DNA of 64,000 nucleotides from Bradysia coprophila. Its lineage: Eukaryota; Arthropoda; Insecta; Diptera; Sciaridae. Shown here in pieces: positions 11,722-23,320 of the stretch (positions within the stretch are counted from its first letter, which is position 1; each line of letters opens with the position of its first letter). Made by a program: the position numbers and the translations under genes. The stretch covers positions 4,150,986 to 4,214,985 of the forward strand of contig NW_023504022.1 of assembly GCF_014529535.1 (NCBI RefSeq). The letters are read 5' to 3'. The notes below the pieces were generated by a model. It was not told the DNA's origin, made no database searches, and saw nothing but the letters and a program-made list of their open reading frames with translations.

Positions 11722-12190
11722 TTTTTTTTTTAAATCTAACTGCGTGAACGTAGGGGTACGTTGGGTATCTTATCTAGAGTAAACATTTTTTGGAAAAATC
11801 TTCGATAAAATATTTGTGAAAAATTCGGAAAGTATTTTCCAAAGAATATTCTTTGAGAAACACCAAAAAATCTACTTCATATATCCTTAACATGACTTTG
11901 GAAAGTCAAAAAAATTTCGAATTCATCAAATTTAATCCAAAATCTCATATTTTAAAACTCCTGAAATGCTCCTTAAATTATCGAAATATCCTCCTTTATT
12001 CCTTAAAAAGGAGGCCGAATTTTGAGTGGGCTCCCTGCTTTAGGCTCAACCTCTATTTTATCATGATAATGACCGCAAAGAGAGTGTAGTGTACATAACC
12101 CAAGTAATGCATAAATAGACACAACGAACCACTACTAATAAAACAAACTGTAAATCTATCGTGACACCTTCTCTTATCAGTTCCGATAGA
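11722..12190. other. Intergenic, 3' side of the CRAL-TRIO gene
   Basis: AT-rich sequence. I see no feature apart from the polyadenylation signal at its right edge. Confidence 0.5.
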
Positions 12191-12192
12191 AT

Positions 12193-12198
12193 TTTATT
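12193..12198 (-). promoter_or_regulatory. Polyadenylation signal AATAAA for the CRAL-TRIO gene
   Basis: AATAAA on the minus strand lies about 81 bp past the stop codon at 12279, the usual distance for a short 3' UTR. Confidence 0.6.
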
Positions 12199-12278
12199 GC
12201 CTTTTTCGAATTCGACAAAAATTCATTGCAAAACAACGTGTTTCTCGTCGAACACATCATCATCATCATCATCAACAT

Positions 12279-13288
12279 TCAATCGAAATCGAGTTGACGA
12301 AATGTCCCGTCAAGCCCGAAGAGTGAGCTAGGATTTTTCGGCGTTCCAACTCTCTTTTTTTCATCCACACCGTACAGTTTGCTGTCGTCTACTAGATAAT
12401 CACGATACGACAGAATTTTCTTCTCCCAGTCGTCGGTTATTTCTTGCAGTGGTGGTCCCTCGCCTTCGTATTCTGCTGGCATAAGTTTTCGGGGCACAAC
12501 TTTATAGAGAGAGTCCATGGACGAGTGGATAAAAAGCTATGGAGGTGAGAATACTGTTAGAGAATACTGAGCTAGGAGCATCTTGTTAACTGCAGTCCAA
12601 ATCTTACCCTCGATTTCATTTTGTCGTTCAGGAACGATTTGAAAATATTGAAAATTTTCTCGAACGAACTGGGTGCGTTGATGTAATGGACTCCTTTCTG
12701 TCGTATCGGCATCCCGTCTTGCCACATCATCGACATCTTCTTCATTAGACTCGGTTGCATTTGTATGAAATGTGCCATCGTAACATTCTTCAAATCACAA
12801 ATGCCAATTTGGCCAGCTACTACCGTGTTATCGTCTTCAATCATCGTTATATCATTGATCATCATCGTCACTTTCATCACTTCTGGCATCGTGAATTCGT
12901 TTGCATTGTAAACACCTGGCCGCATCAGCATAAGTCGCGGTGTACCAGGACCCTCGGTATTTGGAAGCGGTAGTCCGACTCCAAGTTTTATTATCCGATG
13001 TAACTTGTCGTCGAGTGGATCCCGGTCAGCCAGCATTTCCGGTATGTGTGTGCGCAGTGTGTAAAACATGTCCAGTTTCTTTTTGGTCATTTCCATACTG
13101 AATTTACAACCGCGTAGGAACGAGATGAGGAACTGATCGTCCGTTCTGGCGCGGAGATGTGAAGATTTTCTGATCCATTCCTTCAAAATGCCCAAATTTT
13201 CGTGAATTTTATCCGATTCTTCATACAGCTGCTCACGAGCGATTGTCTGTAGACTTGAATTCAGAGGTCGGATAGCCGGTGCAGACAT
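12279..13288 (-). CDS. CRAL-TRIO domain protein (alpha-tocopherol transfer protein-like)
   Basis: Two exons, 13288-12608 and 12536-12279, joined across a 71-bp intron with donor G|GTAAGA and acceptor CCATAG|C, phase 0, giving 312 aa. Residues 45-85 form the CRAL-TRIO N-terminal helical lobe, with FLISFLRGCKFSMEMTKKKL as its recognisable core. Residues ~100-245 form the Sec14-like lipid-binding domain, including GQIGICDLKNVT and the HYINAPSSFEKIFNIFKSFL stretch. Exon 2 supplies the usual ending LMPAEYEGEGPPLQEI. Length and order match insect members that carry hydrophobic ligands such as retinoids, tocopherols or other lipids in the cytosol; the ligand cannot be read from the sequence. There is no signal peptide. 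Four TGATAA GATA-type sites precede it and AATAAA follows it. The start is the first ATG in frame with the conserved N-lobe. Confidence 0.93.
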
Positions 13289-13357
13289 TATTGTGTGTTC
13301 AAACCGATTGACGATTCCAATAGAACTGTAGTTCCATACGGAATCGAACCGAATGGT

Positions 13358-13423
13358 TTATCAGTCGAATGATACTTTATCATCGGGTTGATTAGTTGTT
13401 ATCAGTGCAGAGAAGTCTTATCA
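13358..13423 (-). promoter_or_regulatory. Cluster of four GATA-type sites upstream of the CRAL-TRIO gene
   Basis: TTATCA (TGATAA on the gene strand) occurs at 13358, 13377, 13399 and 13418, all in the same orientation, 70-135 bp upstream of the ATG. Spacings of 19, 22 and 19 bp are about two helical turns. WGATAR is the core recognised by GATA factors, which drive many insect gut and fat-body genes. That tissue assignment is inference. Confidence 0.5.
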
Positions 13424-13922
13424 ATGGATTTCGATTGATGAAAAATTTACATTCACTTAAAATGCCATAACCCTTGACAATATCGTTTGATGTTCGTTAC
13501 ATTTATAGACGACATCAAAAACCGTCTCAATTTAACCGTGAAACTTGTAAACAAAAGCTTAAGGCGATTTAGAATGTCCGGTGTGAAGACGGGACCGATT
13601 AATCCTCTAGCAGCAAGAACTTTATGAAGGTCAACAGCTCCATGGGGACATTCAATATTATGTCAATGTCTTTCCATTGAAATTCCACTTATCCTTCGTG
13701 GAGTGACCGCTGTTCTTAAAACTCATTATTCGTACAAAACGGGAGCTTTTTGTAAATGTTCCCAATTTGCGATAGCAGTCAGTTGTTCTTATAATATTGG
13801 AGAAGGACAGAAATGGAATTTTACATCTTAAATGTCTCGAAATGATCCCGAGACAACGAGGAAGACACGTAAAGACTCTATAGAATGTTAGATTTGAAAG
13901 ATCTGAGGGTTAGCGAATCGAA
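13424..13922. other. Intergenic, nothing recognised
   Basis: No gene or repeat end is visible between the GATA cluster and the foldback element starting at 13923. Confidence 0.5.
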
Positions 13923-14853
13923 CCCGAGTAAAAATAAAGTCTCAATTGAGAACGGTTTGAGCTATCTCAAAGTCTCAAATCTTGGCTGAGGATTGATTGA
14001 GGATTGGTGAGATATTGGTAAAGTTTAAATTGACTGGTGAGACATTGAGGACTTAGTAAGAAATTAGACAAAAATTTCTCATAACTTTTTTTTCGATTAA
14101 AAAACACTCACAAAGTCCTCAATGTCTCACCAGGCCTCAATGTCTCACCAGGCCTCAATGTCTCACCAGTCCTCAATGTCTCACCAGGCCTCAATGTCTC
14201 ACCAGTCCTCAATGTCTCACCAGGCCTCAATGTCTCACCAGGCCTCAATGTCTCACCAGGCCTCAATGTCTCACCAATCCTCAATATCTCACCAGTCCTC
14301 AATGCCTCACCAGACCAGGCCTGAATATCTCACAAGTCCTCAATGTCTCACCAGTCCTCAATATCTCACCAGCCCTCAATATCTCACAAGTCCTTAATGT
14401 CTCACCAGTCCTCAATGTCTCACAAAACTCTCTTCTAAGTCTCACAACGCCCTCGATGTCTCACTAGAAGTCCTCAATGTCTCACAAGACCCTCTTATAA
14501 GTCTCATAATGTCCTCAATGCCTCACGAGAAGTCCTCAATGTCTCACAAAACTCTCTTCTAAGTCTCACGAGAAGTCCTCAATGTCTCACAATGTCCTCA
14601 GTGGCTCACAAAAGTCTCGATAAAGTCTCACAACGTCTTCAATGTCTCACTAGAAAACTAAAAAAAGTCTCACTCAAGTCCTCATGTCTCATAAAAGTCT
14701 CAATATCACACATGTCTCACGGGTCCTCAGCGCTACAGAAGCGCTACAAATGTCTGAAACATGTCTATATCTGTCGAAATCAGATATCTCACTCCCATAT
14801 TAAAATGTGTAAGGATTTGAGACATCTCAACTCGAAAAATATTTCTACTCGGG
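13923..14853. mobile_element. Foldback element with GTCTC-rich interior (copy D1)
   Basis: The left end CCCGAGTAAAAATA and the right end TATTTCTACTCGGG are inverted. The interior is dominated by GTCTCA and its complement TGAGAC: the left flank carries TGAGACATTGAGGA-type sequence and the right two thirds carry its complement in tandem. A related but larger element with CCCGGG ends lies at 60922-63842. No target duplication is clear. It ends about 100 bp downstream of the ZAD zinc-finger gene stop. Confidence 0.7.
14119..14420. repeat. 18-bp minisatellite within D1
   Basis: The unit ATGTCTCACCAGGCCTCA (18 bp, with G/T and C/T variants) repeats about 16 times, then decays to longer irregular spacings up to ~14730. 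Because 18 is a multiple of 3, frames stay open on both strands (SMSHQA on plus, GETLRP on minus); these are not genes. Confidence 0.92.
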
Positions 14854-14960
14854 AAGGCATTGCCATGAAATATATTCCAATCGGGAAAGGATACCTTTGC
14901 AGACGGAACATTGGCTGTGATACAAAAACAATGAAATTCGATTCAGTTAAAATGAACGGT

Positions 14961-16701
14961 TTAATTGCACGATTCTCCATGAACTTTATCCACATGATGC
15001 TTCAAAGCGTAACTATGGGCAAATCGTTCGTTGCACATTTTTGCGCTGCATAAAAATGGTCGCTCACCTATTCAGTTCAAAGTTAGAAATAATCAGTTTC
15101 GTTGAAGAATGTTAGGCGCCGAGTAAAAGTACCACTCATAGAGGTGCTTATGCTCCGCGTCCAAAATTCGATCGATGGAAAATGATTTTTTTTCTGAATA
15201 ATTGAGCTGAATATTAGATGCAAAAATGGGGTCAGTGACCCATTTTCGGCTCCAATTATGCAGAAAAAAATCATTTTCGTAGAAGTAAGTTAAGCACTGA
15301 CCGCTATGGATGCGACCGTGGACTTCCAGATTGTATTTTGTATAGAATCGTTTCTGGCACACACTGCAAAAGAACGGCCGATGGTTTGTGTGCACTCTCA
15401 TATGTCGCTTCAAGCGCATTCTAAAAGACAATTTCGATTAGATATTTGAAAGATTAGCAGCGAGGTGTGGTCATCCTACTTGGTTCGATATTTTTTTCCG
15501 CACACTTCACACGGCATATCGGCTTCCTTGTGCAGTAGAATGTGCAACGACAGATTCGCTTTCGATCGGAATCCTTTGCCACAGATATCACATCTGGAAT
15601 GGAGTGACGGTTAACAAAACTTTTGCGGATACCAAGGGACAGAGCACATACGTTTCAGTCGGAGCATCACTATGCGACTGTAAATGTACCCAAAGATGTT
15701 GATATTCCTTCCCACAAAGATGGCAAAGACCTCGGTAGGCCTTGGTTTCGATTAGGTCGCGTTTCTTCAGTTTGGGCCAGTCGTCTGGACATTTATGTGT
15801 TTGCTTTGTGAATTTTTGTTTCATTTTGCATCTGAAATATTACGGAGAAATGAGTGAGAAAGGTGAGAGCAAGGGAATCTAGGAAAATGCATTCAATTTG
15901 CGTCAAACGCGTCGACAGATAGGATTGGAAATCAGGGCTTTTCCCACTGTCTCCATCCAATGAAAACCTACCGAGGCTTAGGCAATGTTTTGCTAGACTC
16001 GTTCTCCTGCTCGTTAATTTCACTTTCCGTTGGAACTGACTCCTCATCTTGAATGCCTTCAGACGTTGGACTACCAATTTGTTCATCAGCTTTGCATGGA
16101 TCAGGCGAGGGCATTTCAAAATCTAACAAATTAGGACGAATGAACCCGAGGCGATTTTTAAGGGAATTCTTTCAATGTAAAACCAACCAACCGCTAATCT
16201 CTCCAAAATTATTCTCATCTTTCGTCCACAGCGAATTTGACTGCGTAACAGGATGTTCTGCACCCAAATCAACGAATGGAATGGACCCACATTCGGTTTG
16301 TAAGTTCAGTTCATTTCTTTCCGGAATGGTTGCTGTTTTCGCACTTTGTTTACATCGCTTCTGGATTAATTCATTTGCCCTCGCACATCGTTCACGAAAA
16401 CTTCCGATAGACTTTATCTGTTTATAACACCGCAGACATAATCCGGTCGTGCAGTCGTTAACGGTTACCTAAGCAAAAATACGAAAAATAAATTTGAATA
16501 TCCCCAAATGGGGACTGTAAAAAATGCTTGGTGTACTGTCACTTGTCGTGTTATTACCTCAATGTTCAGACATTCGTAAATTAATTTCGAAATATCCGGT
16601 ACAGTCAATTTCCTCGGACTTTCACTGAATATGGAACGAACATTCTTCCCAGCTTTCATACACAATCTACAATTTTTAGATAAATCTTCGACGATGGACA
16701 T
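14961..16701 (-). CDS. ZAD-type C2H2 zinc-finger transcription factor
   Basis: Seven exons: 16701-16558, 16468-16192, 16122-15972, 15831-15652, 15593-15480, 15420-15302, 15067-14961. All have GT-AG introns and consistent phases, encoding 363 aa. Residues ~11-80 form a ZAD (zinc-finger associated domain): CRLC at 11-14 and CLRC at 59-62, with FRERC following. This is an arthropod-specific dimerisation module. An acidic, glutamate-rich linker (~80-190) follows. Five C2H2 fingers follow: 227-244 (short variant with CX2C and HX3H but a 9-residue loop), 252-272, 279-299, 307-327 and 335-358 (CX4C). A TGEKP-like linker, SGERPF, joins fingers 4 and 5. The product is expected to be nuclear and DNA-binding; its target is unknown. 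The start is the ATG just before the ZAD; an in-frame upstream ATG at 16761 would add a hydrophobic leader and is less likely. Confidence 0.93.
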
Positions 16702-17136
16702 TGTTTTTGGTTGAGAAACTAGAATCCATCCAACAATAACAATAACAAACACACACCACACACACTCGATATGCCATTTCGTTTGCTGTCAAATGGCAAT
16801 GATGTGAAGTTTACAACGAATCCATGATTCAGTGTCGATTCAGTGTTGTTGGTATTTAACTGTTGAAAAATGTTATGCTTGCTTTCCACTTACCAAAAAA
16901 GTACTCAGTGTGACAGACAAAATTGATGTTTGTTTATTTGACATCTCACTCTATTACGGCTCTCTCACGGAGCGATTTTTGTTGAGTGGAAACCATAATT
17001 TAGTCTGTATTCTCAGTCATCATCCGTTTTGCATCCGTGTACATGACAGTTGGTATTTCATACAATAGAGCACATTGTTTGAAATGACAATTGTCACGTC
17101 TCTCCATACACTAATTCCAGTCGACATAGATTGCTT
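16702..17136. other. Upstream of the ZAD gene, little recognised
   Basis: Contains a GCTTGCTTTCCACTTACC-like stretch near 16873 that resembles the arms of the inverted repeat at 17140-17223. No gene seen. Confidence 0.5.
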
Positions 17137-17139
17137 GTA

Positions 17140-17223
17140 ATGCTTGATTTCCACTTACGCCATTTTGCCTCAGTTGTTCAAAGAGTAAACGGAGCGTGAA
17201 CGGCGTAAGTGGAAATCAAGCAT
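17140..17223. repeat. Inverted repeat, ATGCTTGATTTCCACTTACG arms
   Basis: Arms of about 26 bp pair across a ~30-bp loop. Non-coding. Confidence 0.75.
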
Positions 17224-17249
17224 AACAGTCCGGAAACTTAGACGCGAAT

Positions 17250-18145
17250 GTCAATAGTCACACGAAAACTAGACTTTTCATTTTTATTCCGAGTCATGCA
17301 ATGGATTTTACATGCTACATACTTTTCATGGTTCCAGCACTGCTTTCGATGCCCTCAGCATGTAATAGTACATTGAATGACAAGGGGCGAAAGTAAAAAA
17401 ATTCAACCGTGTGCACAGGTTGAATTTTTTTACTTTTGTCCCGAGTCGTTCATACTATTTTTTTTGATACCAACATTGAAAATTGATACGTATCGCAAAC
17501 ATCGCAACAAAATGTTGAAATAAAAAGGCATTTAGCCAGAAAATGCGGGGGTCCGTATATGAAAAATTTAATAATTTAGCCATCACAACAATAACACACA
17601 CAAAAATTAAGATATAACTAACAAATCATTCAGTAACAAAAAGTATCAACTTTGTATGCTAATTTCAATAAGAACACTGGCGCACAGTGTTTTACAATTT
17701 TGATCAAAGTATTCAGCATAATATGAGCGGATTTTGTTGATAACTCGACTCATTTCTCTCATTTTCTGTGACGTCATTCACTTTCGCTGTTCGTTCAGTT
17801 GCGTTCGCTCTTCGTTAAGTACTTTCTCCCCGTGGGATGCATTTTTTTACTTTCGCCCCTCATATGCGGGGCGAAAGTATCATTTTTCAATGTTGGTATC
17901 AAAAAAAATCCATTTCATGCTTCGGGGCCGAAAATGAGGGCAATTTTTCGAATTTTCTCGGGTTTCCGGCCCTCTGCATGAAAACTCACATGTGCACCTG
18001 TTTGGGACGGTTGATTTAAGGCACTTTCGCTTGTAGACCTCACTTCGTTCGGCCTACAATCCGCGAAATTGCCTAAAATCAATCGTCCAAAACAGGTACA
18101 CAAATGACTATTACATAACTCGGAATAAAAATGAAAAACCTCGTT
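17250..18145. repeat. Nested foldback repeats with GGGGCGAAAGTA hairpins
   Basis: TCACACGAAAACTAGACTTT...TTTTTATTCCGAGT (17258-17296) is partly mirrored near 18110-18215. GGGGCGAAAGTAAAAAAATT at 17385 pairs with its inverse ending near 17442. TTTTTTGATACCAACATTG (17460) pairs with CAATGTTGGTATCAAAAAA (17889). A loop near 18020-18060 carries CTTCGTTCGG. The GGGGCGAAAGTA hairpins recur at 21345-21620. Confidence 0.7.
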
Positions 18146-20160
18146 TTAGTGTGTTTATTGACCTCGGCTACGCCTCGGATCAACAAAATTCACACGAAAA
18201 CTATACTTTTCGTCTTTTTATCCTTAGTGATGCGAAATACTGTTATCACATACGCACGGTGTTCGGATGTCAAAATTACTTCACTCGACGTTTAATTCAA
18301 AAAGTACACTTCAGGTCTATGTTGTTGTCTCGTCAACCCCTCTTATTACACAAGCGCCGTTTTTAGCTTTTGCCCTGTAAAAGGCGTTTGCGTGGTTCTA
18401 AAAATCTGAAACTTCACAGGATGACTCTAAATAGGCGTTAGAATCGATTTTTGATAGTAGGGCCCTACCTTAGGTCCGGCCCATCGACACGGACCTAACG
18501 ATTTTTTCGTTGATTTTGGTAGTATTCAATGCGCTGAACACGATGGTGGTGGAGAAAAAAAAATTTTATGTCGTTTTGCCTGTCAAAATGGCCGCCGAAG
18601 TGCAAAATTTTGCACTTTTCAATTGCGTATTACGGGCTGTGGTTGATCGATTTCTGCGCGGTTTGTGCCTACTAAGGGGTAATCGAGGGTGTAGATTCCG
18701 AAAATCAAGTTTTTACGGCACCTCACAGTGGAAGAAGTGCCGCAAAATGCGAAAAAAACTGTTTTTTTGGGTACAAAAAATCGTTTTTTTCGTATCCCAT
18801 TCAACATTTTCCACTTTATTGAAAACGGCTATTATTAATGAAAAGTACTCTAAAAGACCTTTCAAATGAGCCCCATATCAAGAAAATCCTTGGTGCCGTT
18901 TCCGAGCAATTGAGGTTTAAATGTCGAAACAGAGGCCCAACTTTGATCTCAGTACGTCCACAAGATGGCGTCTAAGGCTATAGGTTACTTCGGCAATTTT
19001 TTTCTAAATATAAAGTTGAGATAGGTCACAGAACAAACGGATTCAAATCGAAGTCACTGGACCGAGATATGAAAAGATTTGTAAACGAAAATTTTGTGAC
19101 ATTCTTCAGTATATGGCGCACTGCTTCTTAAATGAAAAAATTTTCGTTGTACAAATTTAGATATTGCAACGAAAGAAGTTCCAGCACTTTAGGGCGCACT
19201 AATAATTAGAGTGTGAGCGCCACAGCAGTGATTGGGGCAAAACATCCAATATCCGAAGCCTCTGCCTGGAGCGATTATGTGGTCTTAGGGTCATATTTTG
19301 CTAAAAGATTTCCACAATAAATTATTTGTTTTGCATCTTTTAATGAATTGAATTACCTGAAATATGATAAAGCCTATCGATTGCACAACATTTTGCCATA
19401 AATCACAACACTTTTTGTTGCATTCATTCATTTTTCATTCCAAAGCGACATTTTATTATTATTTTTGCAAACAACAACAAAATGTTTTTCGTTTTAAGAC
19501 GTCAAACGGCAGTGCTAAAGGTACTAGATCAAACTGTGTCGTCGTTTGTACGCTTTTGTAGGCGCGAAAATTTAAACAAAAACCAATGCTCGAGATAAAT
19601 GTACTAAGTGCTTCAATTTTGAGCGTATTTTTGTTAGCGCGAAAATATTCGAAAGGTGTAATAATAACATATTATCGCGTGTGATCGTTCTAAATTTAGT
19701 AATGTGCGTTACAGTCTGTCTTTGCAAATTAAATGTATTAGCAGTCGGCAGTTTAAAACTCATCAACTATTCGGTTGCAAAAGTGCGTTGCGGGTGGGTC
19801 TAAATAATTTTTGTATTATGTTGATTGCACAAACTCGAGCAAAATTATAATTTTTTTGACTTACACATAGAAACAAGTCTGACATTATTGAATATAAAAT
19901 AGCGCCAGTTAGCAAATGTACAGGTGAACTTATTCACGCCATAAGTCCGCTGAAAATTCAAAACTTGAAGTGGCAACTACAATTCAAACGTAGCGTCGTA
20001 TATGAATGATTCACGATATTTTCATACAAGAGTGTGTTGAAATTTATTTTTCAATTCATTTGTTCATCTACTGATTCACCCGAAATCAGCGTTGGGTGGA
20101 GTCGGGTGCAAACGAAATGTTGGTCAAATTAATTAATAATTAAGAAATTGTTGTGCAATT
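18146..20160. other. Intergenic, no gene recognised
   Basis: Short ORFs only. The 18400-19250 stretch reads like an old interspersed repeat (AATGGCCGCC and GTTTCCGAGCAATTGAGG motifs), but I cannot define ends. Confidence 0.45.
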
Positions 20161-20164
20161 TAAT

Positions 20165-20990
20165 TCGGCCGTAATAGATCGACCTCACAAGATTTGTCCT
20201 TTTAAAAAATTTAGCAGAAGCACTCATAGAACAAACTCACCGGATTTGACGTTTTACAGATCGCGAAGGCGTTTATAGATCGATATTACCGTATTTTCCC
20301 TTCTACAAAATGTAATGAAGACTCTAAACTCTTATAGATCGATCTCACCAGATTTGGCTTTTAGCGAAATCTCTAATAGAACGACCTCACGGGACTTTTC
20401 CTTTTACAAAATGTAGCGATGTCCTTTTAACGAAATGAATTAAAGTAGCTAATGGAACCTCATGGAATCTGCCCTTTAAAAAAATGTAGTGAAGACTCCA
20501 ATAGATCGACCTCACAGGATTTTCCTTTTAACGAAATGAGGCAAAATCGCTAAAATAGATCAACCTCGCCGGATTTAATATTTTACAAAATGTATTAAAG
20601 ACGCTAATATATCAACCTCATAGATTTTGTCCTTTTGTTCTTTAACAAAGTGTAACGGGAATGCTAAAATAGCCCGACCTCATTGGATTTGCCCTTAAAC
20701 GAAATGTAACGGGAACGCTAAAATCGCTCGACCTTATTGGATTTGTCCTTTAACTAAATGTAACGAAGGCTCTAATAGATCGACCTTACCGGATTTGTTC
20801 TTTTACAAAATGTAGCGGGAACGCTAAAATAGATCGACTTCACCGGATTTTCCCTTTTACATAATGTAGCGGGAACGGTAATAGCTCCAGCTAATTGGAT
20901 TTGTCCTTTAACAAAATGTAGCGGAAACTCTAAAATAGCTCAACCTCACCGGATTTTCCCTTTTACGAAATGTATGCTCAATCTCTATAG
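20165..20990. repeat. Diverged ~55-bp tandem array
   Basis: A unit containing AGATCGACCTCACCGGATTT, then TTTTACAAAATGTAGCG, repeats about 14 times with substitutions and small indels (for example near 20178, 20336, 20504, 20777, 20832 and 20937). Non-coding satellite-like DNA of moderate age. Confidence 0.85.
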
Positions 20991-21344
20991 GTTAGCAGGA
21001 ATTTAACAAAAGCGTATACTTCATACATTTTGCTGTACACAATGGGAAAGGGTCTGATAATCATACTTTTTTGCGCGTGCATTTCTTGAATGACCCTTTT
21101 GTCTACATGTCTTTAACGAGAAATTATACGGCAAATTTGACCACAACATTTAACAAATGTAACAAACGCAATTACTAAATGAAACCTAGAGTGATGGTTA
21201 AGGCAGCTATGCTGCCTTCTCGCATTCAGTTGTAGGCATTGGGTGCAGCTAAAATATACTAGTTTCCGCTTATGTGATAAAATAGAGTACACACTTGTCA
21301 CTATCAGTCTCGGCAAGAGTGTAATGGTTATTTGGATCACAAGG

Positions 21345-21620
21345 GACGAAAGTAAAAAAATTCAACCGTGTGCGAAGTTTGCAGCCCGTGGCCGAAGGCC
21401 AGGGCGGCAATCGCACAGGTTGAATTTTATTAAGTCGTGCCAGTCGACACCAGACGGAACACATGTTGTTGCTGTCATTTACTTTCGCATCCTCGTTTGA
21501 GGGGCGAAAGTACTTTCGCTCCTCTGTTGCGAGGCGAAAGTATTTTCGCACCTCTTGTGATGTCGTGGCTAACTGAGAGTTGAATTTTAATACTTTCGCA
21601 TCTCATTCGGGAAGCGAAAA
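21345..21620. repeat. Cluster of GGGCGAAAGT hairpins
   Basis: GGGACGAAAGTAAAAAAATT begins a hairpin whose loop contains GAAGTTTGCAGCCCGTGGCC. It is followed by back-to-back ACTTTCGC...GGGCGAAAGT palindromes at about 21480-21620. This is the same motif family as 17385 and 17845. Confidence 0.7.
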
Positions 21621-21895
21621 TTACAACTTTCGTAGTTGGTGTAATGAAATATATATTACATACCTTTGAAACCCAAACCAATTTCTTTGTTTTCACTAGG
21701 TGTGTAATAAGCTACTTTCGACCCTAGGGAAAACAAAAGCATGTACATACGACTCTGTTAGTTTGGTTTTCGCTGTTGAGCTTGTTGTTAAGTCTAAAGT
21801 GAGAAAGTTTAAACAGTCTGTTTAAAAAAAATCCAAACTTAGTATACTGGTTTGGCCTGACTAGCCTAGGGGACCTAGGAAGCTGCTCAAACGAA

Positions 21896-22198
21896 ATGCC
21901 AAAAAGGTATTTACAAAGTAATAGCAGCGCGACCTTTTCTTTTTTCTTTTTTTTTATTTCTTCGAGTTTTCTTTCGATGGAATATGGTATGGGGGGCATA
22001 GTCAATTCGAAGGAGATTAACGAAGTGAGAATCCAAAGATTGCAACGAAAATTGGAAGAAAAAGTAATTGAAAATAGAGAACTGAAAGAAATTTGTTCGA
22101 TCGATAATAAGATAATCCACGAACTGGAAGATGCTCTAAAAGAACTGAGAAGAGAAATAGTCATTTTGCGTAAAAAACAAATAAAAATTCCTCTGTGA
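21896..22198 (+). CDS. Candidate coiled-coil microprotein
   Basis: From about residue 30 of the unspliced frame the sequence is charged and heptad-like, with LQRKLEEKVIENRELKEI and ELEDALKELRREIVILRKK as its core. It should form one ~55-residue coiled coil. Two readings are open. Unspliced, it is 100 aa from the ATG at 21896, with a poly-Phe stretch translated from a pyrimidine tract. Spliced, a 60-bp intron 21907-21966 (AAAAG|GTATTT, pyrimidine tract, TTCGAG|T) gives 80 aa (MPKSFLSMEYGMGG...). The splice reading removes the poly-Phe and fits the local intron size, so I favour it; 60 bp keeps both in frame. Function unknown. Chance is not excluded because no promoter or poly(A) signal is clear. 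Confidence 0.4.
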   Translation: MPKRYLQSNSSATFSFFFFFISSSFLSMEYGMGGIVNSKEINEVRIQRLQRKLEEKVIENRELKEICSIDNKIIHELEDALKELRREIVILRKKQIKIPL

Positions 22199-22199
22199 A

Positions 22200-23000
22200 G
22201 CCGAGTTTTTGATGAATTTTGGAAATACATTATGAGTCTGCTAAATGTACATGGTGTTTTCGTGGAATCATGACCTTGAGTAAATCCGCCTTTTTAAAGG
22301 CAGCCATCAAGTGCTTTTTGAATATTTTCGCTACAAGTGACGAAAAGTAGCACTTTCCGTTGCCTTTATTGCGAAAGTATATTTCCATAACAACTAAACA
22401 CATGCTACTTCAAGGAAAAACGGCATGGACCTGGACCGCAACCAGATCAGTATCACCAGTTAACTTATTGAGTCTATTACTTCATTTGGTATAGCAACTT
22501 TCAACATATTGACATCTTTTACCTCAATAGTGTTATTATTAAAACCTTGAAGGGTGAAGGTGATGCAAGTCCTTTTGTTTCAAATAGTGAATATGTTTGT
22601 TCCAAATAACTCGGTGTGTTTGGGACTAAACCTACCTTGCCCGTTTCTCTTCTATATACTCATTGAAGAGTATAACCTGAAGTGAATCATAACTCGCTGA
22701 CCCATGAAGCAATCGTCTCCTCCTCGTCTTTTCTACCTCTTAACACATTCATTCCTGAACCCAATACCACATTTGTCGTCTTAAGAGAAAGACGCACAGA
22801 GGTTTAGAGGGTCTACGAATTATCTGTGCAAGAAAAGAAATTTCGTCCATTGATCCATCGTTCACTCAGAGTCTCAGCGTCACTTTCTCACCATATTCAA
22901 GACTTCAACCGAGCTAAAACAGAACAATGAAGACCACGAAAGAAGGGCCATATTCTAAGTCCAAGTACAGTCAAATCCGCGTAAAAACGCAAGAGCGAAT
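22200..23000. other. Intergenic, nothing recognised
   Basis: No domain, repeat end or RNA signature seen. Confidence 0.5.
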
Positions 23001-23124
23001 TCCTCGTTTGTAATCAACATTACTTTGCGACCTCCATGCAAAACTTTTTGCAAACGTTTGCAACATCTACAGATTGTCTACATGGAGGTCGCAAAGTAAT
23101 GTTGATTACAAACGAGGAATATTT
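23001..23124. repeat. Inverted repeat with ~40-bp perfect arms
   Basis: ATTCCTCGTTTGTAATCAAC begins the left arm, and its exact complement ends the right arm near 23120. The arms meet CGACCTCCATG/CATGGAGGTCG and enclose ~40 bp. Identity of the arms suggests a recent insertion or gene conversion. Flanking duplication not seen. Confidence 0.8.
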
Positions 23125-23320
23125 ACCAGAAAATAATTACCGAAAACGAAACGAACGCTGCCGATTTCATCTACAGGAACGTAATCGCAACGTTTTCGCT
23201 TTTGTTATATTAACATGTTCATTGTTCAATATTGAATATTGTTATCACATGCTTCGAAAATAATATGGAGGACCAAGCGTTGACTTCATAGCGCCATTTC
23301 AAATTTGCGCCACACTAAAC

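Noticed and set aside
14108-14397. Repetitive SMSHQA / GETLRP proteins
   Set aside because: 18-bp minisatellite read in frame on both strands.
16053-16427. Plus-strand 124-codon ORF
   Set aside because: Antisense shadow of exons 2 and 3 of the ZAD zinc-finger gene.
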